Positions 49,463 to 58,560 of a DNA stretch of 64,000 nucleotides are shown here, piece by piece (position 1 is the first letter of the stretch; every line of letters begins with the position of its first letter). Origin of the DNA: Microbacterium sp. MYb66 (GTDB lineage Bacteria; Actinomycetota; Actinomycetes; Actinomycetales; Microbacteriaceae); contig NZ_PCOV01000002.1 in NCBI RefSeq assembly GCF_002979435.1, forward strand, positions 124,001-188,000, given 5' to 3'. Under the pieces are notes generated by a model. That model saw nothing but the letters and a program-made list of their open reading frames with translations, was not told the DNA's origin and did not search any database. The translations under genes and the position numbers were made by a program.

Positions 49463-49948
49463 TCAGGGGCGAGGCAAGTCAGCGCCCACAACGGCTTCAG
49501 CGTCTCGAGTCTTCGACGACGACGGGAAGACCACCCAGTGGTAGAGGGCGAATCGCACCAGCACGACGATCCCGATGCTCACGAGATTGACCAGGTTGAC
49601 CGCGACCGCGCCGGGCTCGCGCCCGAGCAGCACGTGCGCCGCGCCCACACCCGCCCACACGATCCCCGCGCCGAGAGCCGTGCAGGCGACGTTCGCGCCG
49701 AGGAAGAGCAGGAGCTCGCTTGCTCGGCCACGTCGATCGCGGTGGCGGAACGTCCATTCGCGATTGCCGAAGTACGCATTGACCAGCGCGACGGCGGAAG
49801 CGACGAGCTTGGCCGCGACGACGTTCCAGTCGAGACCGTAGACCAGGAGGTTGAAGACGCCGATCTCGATCACGGTGCTCAGTCCGCCGACGACGAGGAA
49901 GCGGCTTCCCACGCCCACGACGCGGCGGAGGCGGGAGGGTTGATTCAC
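49463..49948 (-). CDS. GtrA-family membrane protein
   Basis: The 161-residue protein has four membrane helices. The N-terminal FLVVGGLSTVIEIGVFNLLV and the central NAYFGNREWTFRHR segment are the GtrA signature. GtrA-type proteins are thought to move undecaprenyl-linked monosaccharides across the membrane or to support GT2 transferases. Here a GT2 enzyme and a GT-C type transferase lie on the opposite strand next to it, a common trio for polymer decoration. The GTG start lies six bases after TAGCCT. Confidence 0.88.
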   Translation of the reverse strand: MNQPSRLRRVVGVGSRFLVVGGLSTVIEIGVFNLLVYGLDWNVVAAKLVASAVALVNAYFGNREWTFRHRDRRGRASELLLFLGANVACTALGAGIVWAGVGAAHVLLGREPGAVAVNLVNLVSIGIVVLVRFALYHWVVFPSSSKTRDAEAVVGADLPRP

Positions 49949-49960
49949 TCGACTAGGCTA
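49946..49960 (-). promoter_or_regulatory. Candidate leaderless promoter of gtrA-like gene
   Basis: On the minus strand TAGCCT (49960-49955) is followed by AGTCGA and the GTG at 49948. No ribosome-binding sequence is present. Confidence 0.5.
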
Positions 49961-50011
49961 CTCGGTGCGCGCCTGAGAACCTGCGCGTCGTCACCGCGCC
50001 CAAGGACTCCC

Positions 50012-50797
50012 GTGCACCTCACCCACCTCGCCGTCGTCATGCCCGCCTTCAACGAGGCCGAGGGTATCCGCGGCTTCGTCGATGAGATCCGGGCATCGGT
50101 GTCCCCTCTCGTCGAACGCGTGACCTTCCACATCGCCGACGACCGCTCGACGGATGCCACGGCCTCGGCCTTCGACGACGTCGCGGACGTGACCGTGGAG
50201 GTGCAGCCGCTCAACCGCGGGCACGGCCCGACCGCACTGGCGGCGTACCGCGCAGGGCTCGCGGCCGACCCCGATGTGCTCGTGCACGTGGACGGCGACG
50301 GACAGTTCCACGGCAGCGACTTCCCGCGGCTGATCGCCGCCCTCGAGTCCCAAGACGCCGATGTCGTGCACGGAGTCCGCGACGGCCGCACCGACCCCTG
50401 GTACCGCAAGGTGCTCACGGGCGCCGTCGGCCTCCTCATCGCTCTGGCCGCGGGCCGTCGTATCCCCGACGTCAACACTCCCCTGCGCGCCTACCGCCCC
50501 GACGCACTGCGGGTGCTCGTGGATGCGGTCCCCGCCGATGCCTCGATCCCCCATGTCCACTTCTCCCTCGCCGAGGCGCGTGCGGGCTTCACCGTGCGCT
50601 ACCTGCGGGTCGAGAGCATTCCGCGACGCGGGTCATCGGCCACGGGGACCATGTGGGGACGCGCTGCCGGGGTCGCTCTGCCGCCGAAGCGACTGCGCCG
50701 CTTCGTCGCCGTCGCGCTCGGCGAGGCCTGGGCCCTCTCGCTGGGGCCCTCCGCGCCGCTGCGCGCCATCCGCCGCCCGGAGCCCGTCACGCGATGA
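50012..50797 (+). CDS. GT2-family glycosyltransferase (dolichol-phosphate-mannose-synthase-like)
   Basis: The 261-residue enzyme has the GT-A start VVMPAFNEAEGIRGFVDEI and the DxD motif HVDGDGQFH (Asp94, Asp96). No C-terminal helices are seen, so it is a soluble, DPM-synthase-like form. It probably loads a sugar onto a polyprenyl phosphate. The start is taken as GTG 50012. It is divergent from the gtrA-like gene, with overlap of four bases to the following GT-C gene, forming a three-gene sugar-transfer module. Confidence 0.85.
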   Translation: MHLTHLAVVMPAFNEAEGIRGFVDEIRASVSPLVERVTFHIADDRSTDATASAFDDVADVTVEVQPLNRGHGPTALAAYRAGLAADPDVLVHVDGDGQFHGSDFPRLIAALESQDADVVHGVRDGRTDPWYRKVLTGAVGLLIALAAGRRIPDVNTPLRAYRPDALRVLVDAVPADASIPHVHFSLAEARAGFTVRYLRVESIPRRGSSATGTMWGRAAGVALPPKRLRRFVAVALGEAWALSLGPSAPLRAIRRPEPVTR

Positions 50798-52242
50798 CGC
50801 GGACCCGCACGATCCTGTTCTGGGCCGCTGCGGCCGCCCTCCTGATCGGGCACGTCATCGTCGCCTGGCACAGCCTCACCGTCTGGCGGTTCTGGGAGGA
50901 CGAGGCGTTCAACCTCACCGTCCCCCGCAACCTGCTCGCGGGTCTCGGTTATTCCAGCGACGGCGCGCTGTCCGGCTCGGTGATCACCCCGTTCGACCCG
51001 CGCATCTCGACGGGACCTGTCGTGCTCGTCCCGGTCGCCGCGCTGCTCGCGACCGGGATGGATCCGGTGACGGCCGGACGACTCATCCCCCTGGCGTTCT
51101 GGATCGCTCTGCTCGCCGGGCTGGCCGTGCTCGGGCGGCGGATCGGCGGACGCTGGGCCGCGCTGCTCGCGGTCACCGTGCCCCTGGCCTTCACCGCCGG
51201 GGCGGGCGTCTCCCCCATCCAAGGCCCTGCCGACCTGCTCGGCGAGATCCCCGCCGCGGCGCTGATCGTCTGGGCGCTGGTCGTGCTGCCGCGCCGCGCG
51301 TGGCTCGCCGGGCTGCTGATCGGACTCGCCGTCCAGGCCAAGCTGATCGCCCTGCTCGCACTGCCGGCCTTCGCGGTGGCGCTGTGGGTGCTGGCGGACG
51401 GACGCGGGTGGCCGCGGATCGCCGACACGCTGCGACGTTCCTGGCTGCCCCTGCTGCTGGTCGGCGTGCCGACCCTGCTCGTCGAGCTCGCGGCACTGCT
51501 CTCCCTCGGACCCGCCGGATTCGTCGATCATCTGCGGGCGATCGTCCGGTTCGTGCGCAGCGGCGGTCAGGACGCCACGTCCTCGGTGCTGGAGAAGCTC
51601 GGGACCCTCGCCGGCTCCTGGTCGCTGCCGGCGGCTCTCGCACTGCTGGGTGCCGTGATCGCCGTCGCCCTGGCCCTCACCGGCGTCGTGCTCCGCTGGC
51701 GCACCGCCACCGATGCCGAGCGTCTGGTCATCGCCTACGCACTCGCCGCGCTCGTCGGAGCCCTGGCGTTCGTCGGCTGGTGGGCCACGGCATCCCGGCT
51801 GCCGCTGTGGGTCCGCCACCCGGCTCCGGGCATCTTCGCGTTCTTCCCGATCATCGCGGCGGTGGCGCTGTGGGCCGTGCCGCGCCTGCCGCGCCGCAGA
51901 GCGCTGCGGCTCGCCGGCGTCGTCGCGGCGGCCGTGCTCGCCGCCGTGGTGGCCGGTGGAGCGACAGCGCACGTCGTGTCGTCGTTCCTGCCCCGCGAGG
52001 TGACGCTGGAGAGCCAGCGCGCCACTGTCGCACCGCTCGCCGATTGGGTCGCCGAGAACGACGTCGAGTGGCTGGCCGCCGATCCCTGGGGGGCGGCCGT
52101 CGCGCCGATCGTGCTCACCGGCGCGCATCTCGGTCTCTTCGATGCGCCTGCGATGGACGGCGTTCCGCGCCTCACCGGCGGTGGGTGCGCGACCGAGACG
52201 CTCGCCGACAGCGGTTACTTCCGGATCTGCGCCGCCCCGTAG
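50794..52242 (+). CDS. GT-C type membrane glycosyltransferase
   Basis: At 482 residues it has about ten to eleven membrane helices and a small C-terminal extracytoplasmic part with two cysteines (GGCATETL, FRICAAP). The first outer loop carries FWEDEAFN (Glu35-Asp36-Glu37), the acidic motif of lipid-phosphate-sugar-dependent transferases such as PMT and ArnT. The likely donor is a polyprenyl-phosphate sugar made by the preceding GT2 enzyme and moved by the GtrA-like protein. It overlaps the GT2 gene by ATGA. Acceptor is unknown, protein or polymer. Confidence 0.82.
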   Translation: MTRTRTILFWAAAAALLIGHVIVAWHSLTVWRFWEDEAFNLTVPRNLLAGLGYSSDGALSGSVITPFDPRISTGPVVLVPVAALLATGMDPVTAGRLIPLAFWIALLAGLAVLGRRIGGRWAALLAVTVPLAFTAGAGVSPIQGPADLLGEIPAAALIVWALVVLPRRAWLAGLLIGLAVQAKLIALLALPAFAVALWVLADGRGWPRIADTLRRSWLPLLLVGVPTLLVELAALLSLGPAGFVDHLRAIVRFVRSGGQDATSSVLEKLGTLAGSWSLPAALALLGAVIAVALALTGVVLRWRTATDAERLVIAYALAALVGALAFVGWWATASRLPLWVRHPAPGIFAFFPIIAAVALWAVPRLPRRRALRLAGVVAAAVLAAVVAGGATAHVVSSFLPREVTLESQRATVAPLADWVAENDVEWLAADPWGAAVAPIVLTGAHLGLFDAPAMDGVPRLTGGGCATETLADSGYFRICAAP

Positions 52243-52260
52243 CGGCGAGGGCGCAGAGAG

Positions 52261-52296
52261 AACCGGCCGGCCGCTGAGATCAGCGGTCGGCCGGTT
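52261..52296. terminator. Bidirectional terminator between the GT-C gene and glmM
   Basis: The arm AACCGGCCGGCCGCTGA (52261-52277) pairs with TCAGCGGTCGGCCGGTT (52280-52296) around GA, with one G-T pair. A CTGGATT run follows. It lies between two convergent genes and could stop both. Confidence 0.85.
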
Positions 52297-52314
52297 CTGG
52301 ATTACTGCGGGGGG

Positions 52315-53673
52315 TCAGAGCGCCAGGCGTTCCTGGACGACCTCGGCGAGGCGACCAGCGTAGGCGTGCACCGACTCGGCGTCGGCGGCCTCCACCATGA
52401 CCCGCACCAGAGGCTCGGTGCCGGACTTGCGCAGCAGCACGCGTCCGGAATCGCCCAGTTCGCTCTCGATGTCGCGCACGGCCTGCTGCACGACCTCGTC
52501 ATCGGAGACACGATCCTTGTCGACATCGCGCACGTTGATGAGGACCTGCGGGTAGACGGTCATCACCGCGGCGAGCTCGGCGATCGTCTTCTTCTGACGC
52601 GCCATCTCGGCCACCAGATGGAGGCCCGTGAGGATGCCGTCGCCGGTGGTCGCGAACTCGCTCATGATGACGTGACCGGACTGCTCGCCGCCGAGGGCGT
52701 AGCCGCCCTCGTTCATGTCTTCGAGCACGTAGCGGTCGCCGACCGCCGTCTGCCGCACGGTGATGCCGTTCTCGCGCATCGCGACGTGCAGACCGAGGTT
52801 GCTCATCACGGTGGCGACGAGGGTGTCGTCGGTGAGGTGGCCGCGCTCCTTCATGGACACCGCGAGGATGGCCATGATCTGGTCTCCGTCGATGGCCTTG
52901 CCCGCCGCATCGACGGCGAGGCAGCGGTCGGCATCGCCGTCGTGGGCGATGCCGATGTCGGCGCCCAGACGGACGACGGCCTCGGCGAGGTTGTCGAGAT
53001 GGGTCGAGCCGACGCCGTCGTTGATGTTCCAGCCGTCGGGGTCCGCTCCGATGACGGTCACCTCGGCGCCCGCGTCGCGGAACGTCTCCGGAGACACACC
53101 GGATGCCGCGCCGTGCGCGCAGTCCAGCACCACGTGGATGCCTTCGAGGCGGTTCGGGAGCGAGCCGAGGAGGTGCACGACGTAGCGGTCCTCCGCGTCG
53201 GAGAACCGGTCGATACGACCGACGCCTGCCCCCGTCGGGCGCAGCATCTCGCCGTGCATGGCCTCTTCGATGCGCTGCTCGACGACGTCGGGGAGCTTGC
53301 GGCCCCCGCGCGCGAAGATCTTGATGCCGTTGTCGGGCGCCGCGTTGTGCGACGCCGAGATCATCACACCGAAGTCGGCGTCACGATCGGCCACGAGGAA
53401 TGCGAGCGCGGGCGTCGGAATGACCCCTGCCTCGAGCACATCGACCCCCGAGGAGGCCAATCCCGCGGAGACGGCGGCGGTGAGGAAGTGTCCGGAGACC
53501 CTGGGGTCCCGGGCGACCACTGCGAGGAGTCGCTTGCCTTCGGCCTTGCGAGCCTCCGCAGTACGGCCCTGGCCCAGGACGACAGCAGTCGCCTGGGCCA
53601 GGGTGAGCGCCAGGTCGGCGGTGAGGATGCCGTTGGCAAGTCCTCGCACGCCGTCCGTGCCAAAGATCGGCAT
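52315..53673 (-). CDS. glmM: Phosphoglucosamine mutase
   Basis: GlmM (452 residues) converts glucosamine-6-phosphate to glucosamine-1-phosphate for UDP-GlcNAc. The start [11 protein letters not shown] is the family signature. The active-site phosphoserine is Ser108 in [13 protein letters not shown]; the metal-binding DGDADRC motif follows near 240 and the sugar-binding GGEQSGH near 325. All four domains are present. It lies 14 bases after rpsI on the same strand, so it may be read with the ribosomal operon. Together with glmS it supplies precursors for peptidoglycan and for the capsule sugars. Confidence 0.96.
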   Translation of the reverse strand: MPIFGTDGVRGLANGILTADLALTLAQATAVVLGQGRTAEARKAEGKRLLAVVARDPRVSGHFLTAAVSAGLASSGVDVLEAGVIPTPALAFLVADRDADFGVMISASHNAAPDNGIKIFARGGRKLPDVVEQRIEEAMHGEMLRPTGAGVGRIDRFSDAEDRYVVHLLGSLPNRLEGIHVVLDCAHGAASGVSPETFRDAGAEVTVIGADPDGWNINDGVGSTHLDNLAEAVVRLGADIGIAHDGDADRCLAVDAAGKAIDGDQIMAILAVSMKERGHLTDDTLVATVMSNLGLHVAMRENGITVRQTAVGDRYVLEDMNEGGYALGGEQSGHVIMSEFATTGDGILTGLHLVAEMARQKKTIAELAAVMTVYPQVLINVRDVDKDRVSDDEVVQQAVRDIESELGDSGRVLLRKSGTEPLVRVMVEAADAESVHAYAGRLAEVVQERLAL

Positions 53674-53687
53674 CGGAGCAGTGGACC

Positions 53688-54173
53688 TTAACGCTTCGAG
53701 TACTGAGGCGCCTTACGGGCCTTCTTGAGTCCGGCCTTCTTGCGCTCCTTGACGCGAGCGTCACGCGAGAGGAAGCCGGCCTTCTTGAGGGTCGGACGGT
53801 TGTTCTCCTCGTCGATGCCGTTCAGCGAACGAGCGATGCCGAGACGGAGCGCACCGGCCTGACCCGAGGGGCCACCACCGGAGATGCGCGCGATGACGTC
53901 GTACGCACCTGCGAGGTTCAGCACCGTGAACGGGTCGTTGATCAGCTGCTGGTGCAGCTTGTTCGGGAAGTAGTCCTCGATCGTGCGGCCGTTGACCGTG
54001 ATCGTGCCCGAGCCGGGGACGATGCGCACGCGGGCGATGGCCTGCTTGCGACGGCCGACAGCGGCACCCGGGACGCTGAGGACGGGGCGGGGAGCCGCCT
54101 CGACCACATCGGTCTCGGGAGTCGACGTCGAGAAGTTCTGGGGGGTTTCGGTGGTGTCCTGGATGTCAGCCAC
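53688..54173 (-). CDS. rpsI: 30S ribosomal protein S9
   Basis: S9 (161 residues) binds the small-subunit head, with its C-terminal tail reaching the P-site tRNA. The core begins at about residue 40 with [17 protein letters not shown] and contains [20 protein letters not shown]. The C-terminal RKAPQYSKR tail is intact. The N-terminal 38 residues (Asp/Thr/Glu-rich) are an extension common in Actinobacteria. It follows rplM by 27 bases. Confidence 0.98.
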   Translation of the reverse strand: MADIQDTTETPQNFSTSTPETDVVEAAPRPVLSVPGAAVGRRKQAIARVRIVPGSGTITVNGRTIEDYFPNKLHQQLINDPFTVLNLAGAYDVIARISGGGPSGQAGALRLGIARSLNGIDEENNRPTLKKAGFLSRDARVKERKKAGLKKARKAPQYSKR

Positions 54174-54200
54174 GAGTATGTCCTTAAGTCTTTACGGCGC

Positions 54201-54647
54201 TTACTGGGCGACCTGGTCGAGGGTGTACGTCTGCGGCTGCTGCGCGGCGTGCGGGTGCTCTCCGCCGACGTAGACCTTGAGCTTCGACAGCTGCTGGCGG
54301 CCGAGGCTGTTCTTGGGGAGCATGCCACGGATGGCCTTCTCCACAGCGCGGACCGGGTTCTTCTCGAGGAGCTCGGCGTAGGTGACCGACTTCAGGCCGC
54401 CCGGGTAACCGGAGTGGCGGTAGGCCAGCTTCTTCTGGAGCTTCTGACCGGTGAGCGCGACCTTCTCTGCGTTCACGATGATGACGAAGTCACCCGAGTC
54501 GATGTGGTTGGCGAAGGTCGGCTTGTGCTTGCCACGCAGGAGCGTAGCGGCGTGCGATGCCAGACGGCCGAGAACGACGTCGGTGGCGTCGATGACGACC
54601 CAGTCGCGCTGGACTTCGCCAGCCTTGGGGGTATAAGTGCGCGTCAC
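54201..54647 (-). CDS. rplM: 50S ribosomal protein L13
   Basis: L13 (148 residues) is an early-assembling large-subunit protein. It has [20 protein letters not shown] near the start, [12 protein letters not shown] and [17 protein letters not shown]. The start is GTG 54647 and there is no clear ribosome-binding sequence, only an AAGAAAG about eleven bases upstream. It is the first gene of rplM-rpsI. A leader of about 140 bases with foldable sequence lies in front of it. Confidence 0.98.
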   Translation of the reverse strand: MTRTYTPKAGEVQRDWVVIDATDVVLGRLASHAATLLRGKHKPTFANHIDSGDFVIIVNAEKVALTGQKLQKKLAYRHSGYPGGLKSVTYAELLEKNPVRAVEKAIRGMLPKNSLGRQQLSKLKVYVGGEHPHAAQQPQTYTLDQVAQ

Positions 54648-54787
54648 GATAGTGCTGCTTTCTTGTGTCGAACGGAGAAGTTCGTGAATCCCACTCCGGG
54701 GTGGTTCTTCCCGACGGGGAGGAACACGCCAGTGGAGGGCTCACGTTCGGACGATGACCCTTCCCCGCGGACGAGGAAAGGCACCAA
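54648..54787 (-). promoter_or_regulatory. Possible structured leader of rplM-rpsI
   Basis: This gene-free leader can form several hairpins. For example CCACT and AGTGG enclose TCCCCG/GGGAAG-like arms, and a separate CCTTTCC/GGGAAGG pair lies earlier. L13 operons in other bacteria carry leaders for autoregulation by the ribosomal protein. No match to a known family can be claimed. Confidence 0.35.
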
Positions 54788-54793
54788 AGAGAT

Positions 54794-54823
54794 AGCATAC
54801 GCCACCGGAAGCCGTATGCCCAA
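54794..54823 (-). promoter_or_regulatory. Probable housekeeping promoter of rplM-rpsI
   Basis: On the minus strand a -35 TTGGGC (54823-54818) is followed by 18 bases and a -10 TATGCT (54799-54794). The spacing and position, about 150 bases upstream of rplM, suit a strong vegetative promoter. Confidence 0.55.
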
Positions 54824-54832
54824 TCTCCCGGC

Positions 54833-55501
54833 TCAGTCGGGCTTGACCGTGACGAGGATCGGACGGTGATCGCTCGAGCCCTGCGGCAGGGTGGTGATGC
54901 GCTCGATCTCGAAACCGACGGAGGTCGCGAAGTCGTAGTGCCCTCGGAAGACGCGGTAGCGCGTGTAGGTGTGGTCGTCGCTGAGGGACAGCGCATACCC
55001 GTGGTCGCGCACGGCCTGGCCGAGGTTCTCCTTGAAGATCGGGTAGTTGTAGTCGCCCACCATCAGCTGCGGCAGCCCCTCGCCGAGCGTCGCCAGCTCG
55101 GTGAGCGCCGCGCGGATCTGATGGCGTCGCAGCGAGTTCAGCGCCGTGAGCGGGGCCGCATGGAATGAAGCGACGATGAAGTCCTGCCGATCGTCGATGT
55201 CTCGCAGCCGCGCCCCCAGCACGCGCTCGTGCGCGGGCTTGGCGATGCGGTCGTGCAGCGACTTCTTCAGCCCCAGCGTGCGGATCGCCTGAAGGTGGAA
55301 CGTGCTCGATCGGTAGAAGAGCGCGAGGCCGAGGCGGTTGCCCTGCGTGGCGTCCGCGAGCACGAGGTCGCCGATCTCCGCCGGCAGGGCCGGCACGTCG
55401 CATTCCTGCAGGCACAGGATGTCGGGATCGTGCTCGCCGACGATCGCCGCGAGCTCGCCTGCCGCCCTGTGCTTCTGGAGGTTGTAGGAGATGACCTTCA
55501 T
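54833..55501 (-). CDS. Endonuclease/exonuclease/phosphatase-family protein
   Basis: At 222 residues this is the compact EEP fold. Asn7 (ISYNLQKH), Glu33 (LQECDVP), a central GDYN segment and the C-terminal SSDHRPI (Asp211-His212) form the metal-dependent active site, all intact. The absence of a signal peptide suggests a cytoplasmic enzyme. Substrates in the family range from DNA to phospholipids, so I name no reaction. The start is taken as ATG 55501, though ATG 55507 is possible. It lies between rplM and truA on the minus strand. Confidence 0.85.
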   Translation of the reverse strand: MKVISYNLQKHRAAGELAAIVGEHDPDILCLQECDVPALPAEIGDLVLADATQGNRLGLALFYRSSTFHLQAIRTLGLKKSLHDRIAKPAHERVLGARLRDIDDRQDFIVASFHAAPLTALNSLRRHQIRAALTELATLGEGLPQLMVGDYNYPIFKENLGQAVRDHGYALSLSDDHTYTRYRVFRGHYDFATSVGFEIERITTLPQGSSDHRPILVTVKPD

Positions 55502-55556
55502 GATCATTCCCACGCTACCCGTCTCTGCTGTGCCCCGGCTCCGGATCGGCGCCGTG

Positions 55557-56405
55557 TCAGTCGTTCGTCCCGTCACGGCGAGCGCGGGTCTGGGTGGCTC
55601 GCAGCTCGAGCAGCTCGTCGGCGGGATATCCGACCTCGGTGAGGATCAGGCCCCGCGCCGCCAGCACCTTGAACTCGCTCGTGCGGGTGAGGGCGTCGCG
55701 CAGCACCACGAGGTCGCCGACGTCGAGACGGCCTTCGCCGACGGCCACGCAGGCGCCGACGAGGGCACGGACCATGCTGTGACAGAACGCATCCGCCTTG
55801 ACCTCGGCGACCAGCACGCCCTGGGCGTCACGTTCCCAGCGGTAGTCGAGCAGTGTGCGGATCGTCGTCGCCTCCTCGCGGGGCTTGCAGTAGGCGGCGA
55901 AGTCGTGCAGCCCGATGAGGGTGCGGGCCGCAGCATCCATCGCCTGCTCGTCGAGGCGGCCGCGGATGCTGGTCGTATCGAGGCGGCGGAGGGGGTCGAA
56001 CCCGGCCTGCGCATCGGCGAGGCGGTAGCGGTAGCGGCGCCAGACGGCGGAGAACCGGGCGTCGAATCCCGCGGGGGCGAGGGAGGATCGCGTGACCGTG
56101 ACATCGGAGTATGCGCCGAGCACACCGCGCATCCGCCCGGCGAGGGACCCTGCCGGATCCTGCGCCGCACGACCGTGCCTGGCCTCGATGCGCGACCACT
56201 GCTTCTCGTCGAGGTCGACGTGGGCGACCTGTCCGCTCGCGTGCACGCCGGCGTCGGTGCGTCCGGCGACCACGAACTGCACGTCGGAGCCCACGATCCG
56301 TGCGAGCGCCGCTTCGAGCGTGCCCTGCACCGTGCGGAGCGTCGGCTGCTTCGCCCACCCGCGGAAGTGGGTGCCGTCGTAGGCGATGTCGAGCCGGATG
56401 CGCAC
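55557..56405 (-). CDS. truA: tRNA pseudouridine synthase A
   Basis: TruA (282 residues) makes pseudouridine at positions 38-40 of the anticodon stem. The catalytic aspartate is Asp51 in AGRTDAGVHASGQV. The second half has RRLDTTSIRG-like and HDFAAYCKPRE segments and SFCHSMVRALVG-type sequence (here AFCHSMVRALVGACV). A GTG start lies six bases after TAGGCT. The C-terminal 30 residues are basic and Arg-rich. It stands apart from rplQ, with which truA is often paired. Confidence 0.95.
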   Translation of the reverse strand: MRIRLDIAYDGTHFRGWAKQPTLRTVQGTLEAALARIVGSDVQFVVAGRTDAGVHASGQVAHVDLDEKQWSRIEARHGRAAQDPAGSLAGRMRGVLGAYSDVTVTRSSLAPAGFDARFSAVWRRYRYRLADAQAGFDPLRRLDTTSIRGRLDEQAMDAAARTLIGLHDFAAYCKPREEATTIRTLLDYRWERDAQGVLVAEVKADAFCHSMVRALVGACVAVGEGRLDVGDLVVLRDALTRTSEFKVLAARGLILTEVGYPADELLELRATQTRARRDGTND

Positions 56406-56417
56406 GGAGCAAGCCTA
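56403..56417 (-). promoter_or_regulatory. Candidate leaderless promoter of truA
   Basis: TAGGCT (56417-56412, minus strand) is followed by TGCTCC and the GTG at 56405. It is nearly the same as the box before acpS and csrA. Confidence 0.5.
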
Positions 56418-56448
56418 GGACACGCCCGCTCGCACCCCCGGCGCCCCC

Positions 56449-56916
56449 TCAGCGTTCGACGAGGATGCCGTCTTCGTCGCTGTACAGGCGCGCCCCCGGA
56501 CGGAACACCACTCCCCCGAACTCGAGCGTGGTGTCGACGTCGCCGGCGCCGAGCTTGGCGCTCTTGCGCGGGTTCGTACCGAGCGCTTTCACGCCCAGGT
56601 CGAGCCCGTCGATCGCGACGCGGTCGCGGATCGCGCCGTTGATCACGACGCCCGCCCACCCGTTCGCCACGGCGGACGCGGCGATCAGGTCACCCATGAG
56701 CGCGGTCTGCAGCGAGCCGCCGCCGTCCACGACGAGCACCGCCCCGTCGCCCGGCGTCGCGAGCGCGGCCTTCACCAGCGCGTTGTCCTCGTGGCAGCGC
56801 ACCGTGCGGATCGGCCCGTCGAACGCCGCCCGCCGCCCGAAGGAGCGCAGCTGGAGCGACAGCGATTGGATCCCCTCTTCGCGCTCGTCGTAGAGGTCGG
56901 CCGTGGCGATCGGCAT
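56449..56916 (-). CDS. RraA-family protein (RNase E inhibitor-like/HMG-aldolase-like)
   Basis: The 155-residue protein has the RraA fold with TADLYDEREEGIQSL at the start, GGGSLQTALMGDLIAASA and the NGAIRDRVAID segment, where the Arg-Asp pair aligns with the metal/pyruvate site of HMG/CHA aldolases. RraA proteins modulate RNase E in E. coli, but many family members are class II aldolases and actinobacterial members are mostly untested. It begins two bases after the stop of the upstream permease, so they are cotranscribed. Confidence 0.88.
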   Translation of the reverse strand: MPIATADLYDEREEGIQSLSLQLRSFGRRAAFDGPIRTVRCHEDNALVKAALATPGDGAVLVVDGGGSLQTALMGDLIAASAVANGWAGVVINGAIRDRVAIDGLDLGVKALGTNPRKSAKLGAGDVDTTLEFGGVVFRPGARLYSDEDGILVER

Positions 56917-56918
56917 CC

Positions 56919-58460
56919 TCAGATGCCGCCGTCGATCGAGCGGATCGTCACCGCCGGCTCATCCGGCACCATCACCTGGGTCTCGCGGTTCAGGCTCTCG
57001 CCGCGGAAGAAGCGCTTCGACCGGGGGAACAGGTACCAGAGGAACATCAGCACGAGCCCGAACGCCAGCGAGCCGACCCCGATCACGAACGTGCCGCCGA
57101 TGCCGAACAGCACTGTGTAGCCGTAGTCCACGTCCCACATGTCGATCGCGGACTGGATGAACGCCCACGCCAGCATCAGGCCGCCCAGCAGCGGGAACAG
57201 CCCCTTGAAGAAGAACTCGCGGGCGGAGGAGGTCAGGTCCCTGCGGAAGTACCAGACGCACGCGAAGCCGGTGATGGCGTAATAGAAGGCGATCGCGAGG
57301 CCCAGCGAGAGGATCGAGTCCTGCAGGATGTTGTCGCTGATCAGCGTCATCCCGACGTAGTACACCGAGGCGACCACGCCCATGACGATGGTCGAGAACG
57401 ACGGCGTCTTGTACGTCGGGTGCACCTCCTTGAACTTCGCGGGCAGCGCGCGGTACACGCCCATCGCGAGCGTGCCGCGGGCGGTCGGCAGGATGGTGGT
57501 CTGGGTCGACGAGATCGCCGAGATGATGACCGACACCACCAGGACCCAGCCGAACGGGCCGAGCAGCCCGTCCTTGATGGCGAGGAAGAAGTCGTCGGCG
57601 TTCGCCTCGTTGCCCAGGCCCGTGCCGTCCTCCCCCAGCCCCGCGTACATCATGGCCGCGATGGTCACGGCGACGTAGGTGAACAGCAGGATGACGGTGG
57701 TGAGCAGGGCCGCGCGGCCCGGGATGCGCTTCGGGTCCTTCGTCTCCTCGTTCAGGGCGAGGCAGGTGTCCCAGCCCCAGTAGATGAAGAGCGCGAGGAG
57801 GATCGCCTCGGTGAAGCCCGACCAGTCGGTGAAGGCGAACGGGTTCATCCACTCCCAGTCGAACGGGGTGGGGTTCGGGGCAGTGCCGGCGAAGAACTGC
57901 CAGAGCGCAGTGACGACGAAGATCGCGAGCGCCAGGTACTGGATGCCGAGCAGGATGTTCTGGATGCGCTCGCCGATCTCGACCCCGCGCCAACTGACCC
58001 ACGTCATGGCGGCGATGAAGGCGACGGCGACCAGGACCACGCGCCAGTCGTTGTTCTCGAGGTCCTGTCCGATCAGCGACCAGAAGTACACCGAGGCGAT
58101 CTGAGCGAGGTTGGCGAGCACGACCATTCCCGCGACCGCCACGCCCCAGCCGCCCATCCAGCCCACCCACGGGCCGAAGGCCTTCGTCCCCCACGTGAAC
58201 GTGGTCCCGCAGTCCGGCACGGCGTTGTTGAGCTCTCGATACGCGAACGCGATCAGGAGCATCGGGACGAACGCGATGATGAAGGCGATCGGCGCCTGCG
58301 CGCCGACGGCGAGCACAACGAATCCGAGCGTCGCGACGAGCGAGTAGACGGGAGCCGTGGACGCGAGCCCGATGACGGTCGACCCCCAGAGTCCCAGTGT
58401 TCCCGCAGCCAGACCCTTGCCGTCGGGTCGTTCCAGATGAATCGGCGTCGTTGCTGCCAT
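56919..58460 (-). CDS. APC-family amino-acid permease
   Basis: The 513-residue carrier has about twelve membrane helices. The first helix has the unwound GLASTAPVYSLVA segment, the second contains FVPMLLIAFAYRELN, and helix 3 is GWMGGWGVAVAGMVV. WGWDTCLALNEETKDPKRIPG in mid-protein is a hallmark of the superfamily. The cytoplasmic C-terminus carries FFRGESLNRET. The substrate cannot be told. A TACTGT box lies seven bases before the ATG. It precedes the RraA-like gene by two bases. Confidence 0.88.
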   Translation of the reverse strand: MAATTPIHLERPDGKGLAAGTLGLWGSTVIGLASTAPVYSLVATLGFVVLAVGAQAPIAFIIAFVPMLLIAFAYRELNNAVPDCGTTFTWGTKAFGPWVGWMGGWGVAVAGMVVLANLAQIASVYFWSLIGQDLENNDWRVVLVAVAFIAAMTWVSWRGVEIGERIQNILLGIQYLALAIFVVTALWQFFAGTAPNPTPFDWEWMNPFAFTDWSGFTEAILLALFIYWGWDTCLALNEETKDPKRIPGRAALLTTVILLFTYVAVTIAAMMYAGLGEDGTGLGNEANADDFFLAIKDGLLGPFGWVLVVSVIISAISSTQTTILPTARGTLAMGVYRALPAKFKEVHPTYKTPSFSTIVMGVVASVYYVGMTLISDNILQDSILSLGLAIAFYYAITGFACVWYFRRDLTSSAREFFFKGLFPLLGGLMLAWAFIQSAIDMWDVDYGYTVLFGIGGTFVIGVGSLAFGLVLMFLWYLFPRSKRFFRGESLNRETQVMVPDEPAVTIRSIDGGI

Positions 58461-58473
58461 GTTCAGAACAGTA
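58458..58473 (-). promoter_or_regulatory. Candidate leaderless promoter of the permease
   Basis: TACTGT (58473-58468 on the minus strand) is followed by seven bases and the ATG at 58460. Confidence 0.4.
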
Positions 58474-58560
58474 GGGCCACCGCGTTTATCGCGTCAACGG
58501 GTTTCTTCGACCGCCTGAATCCGAAGCCCGAAACAGGGCTTCACGACGGAATCCGCAGAA

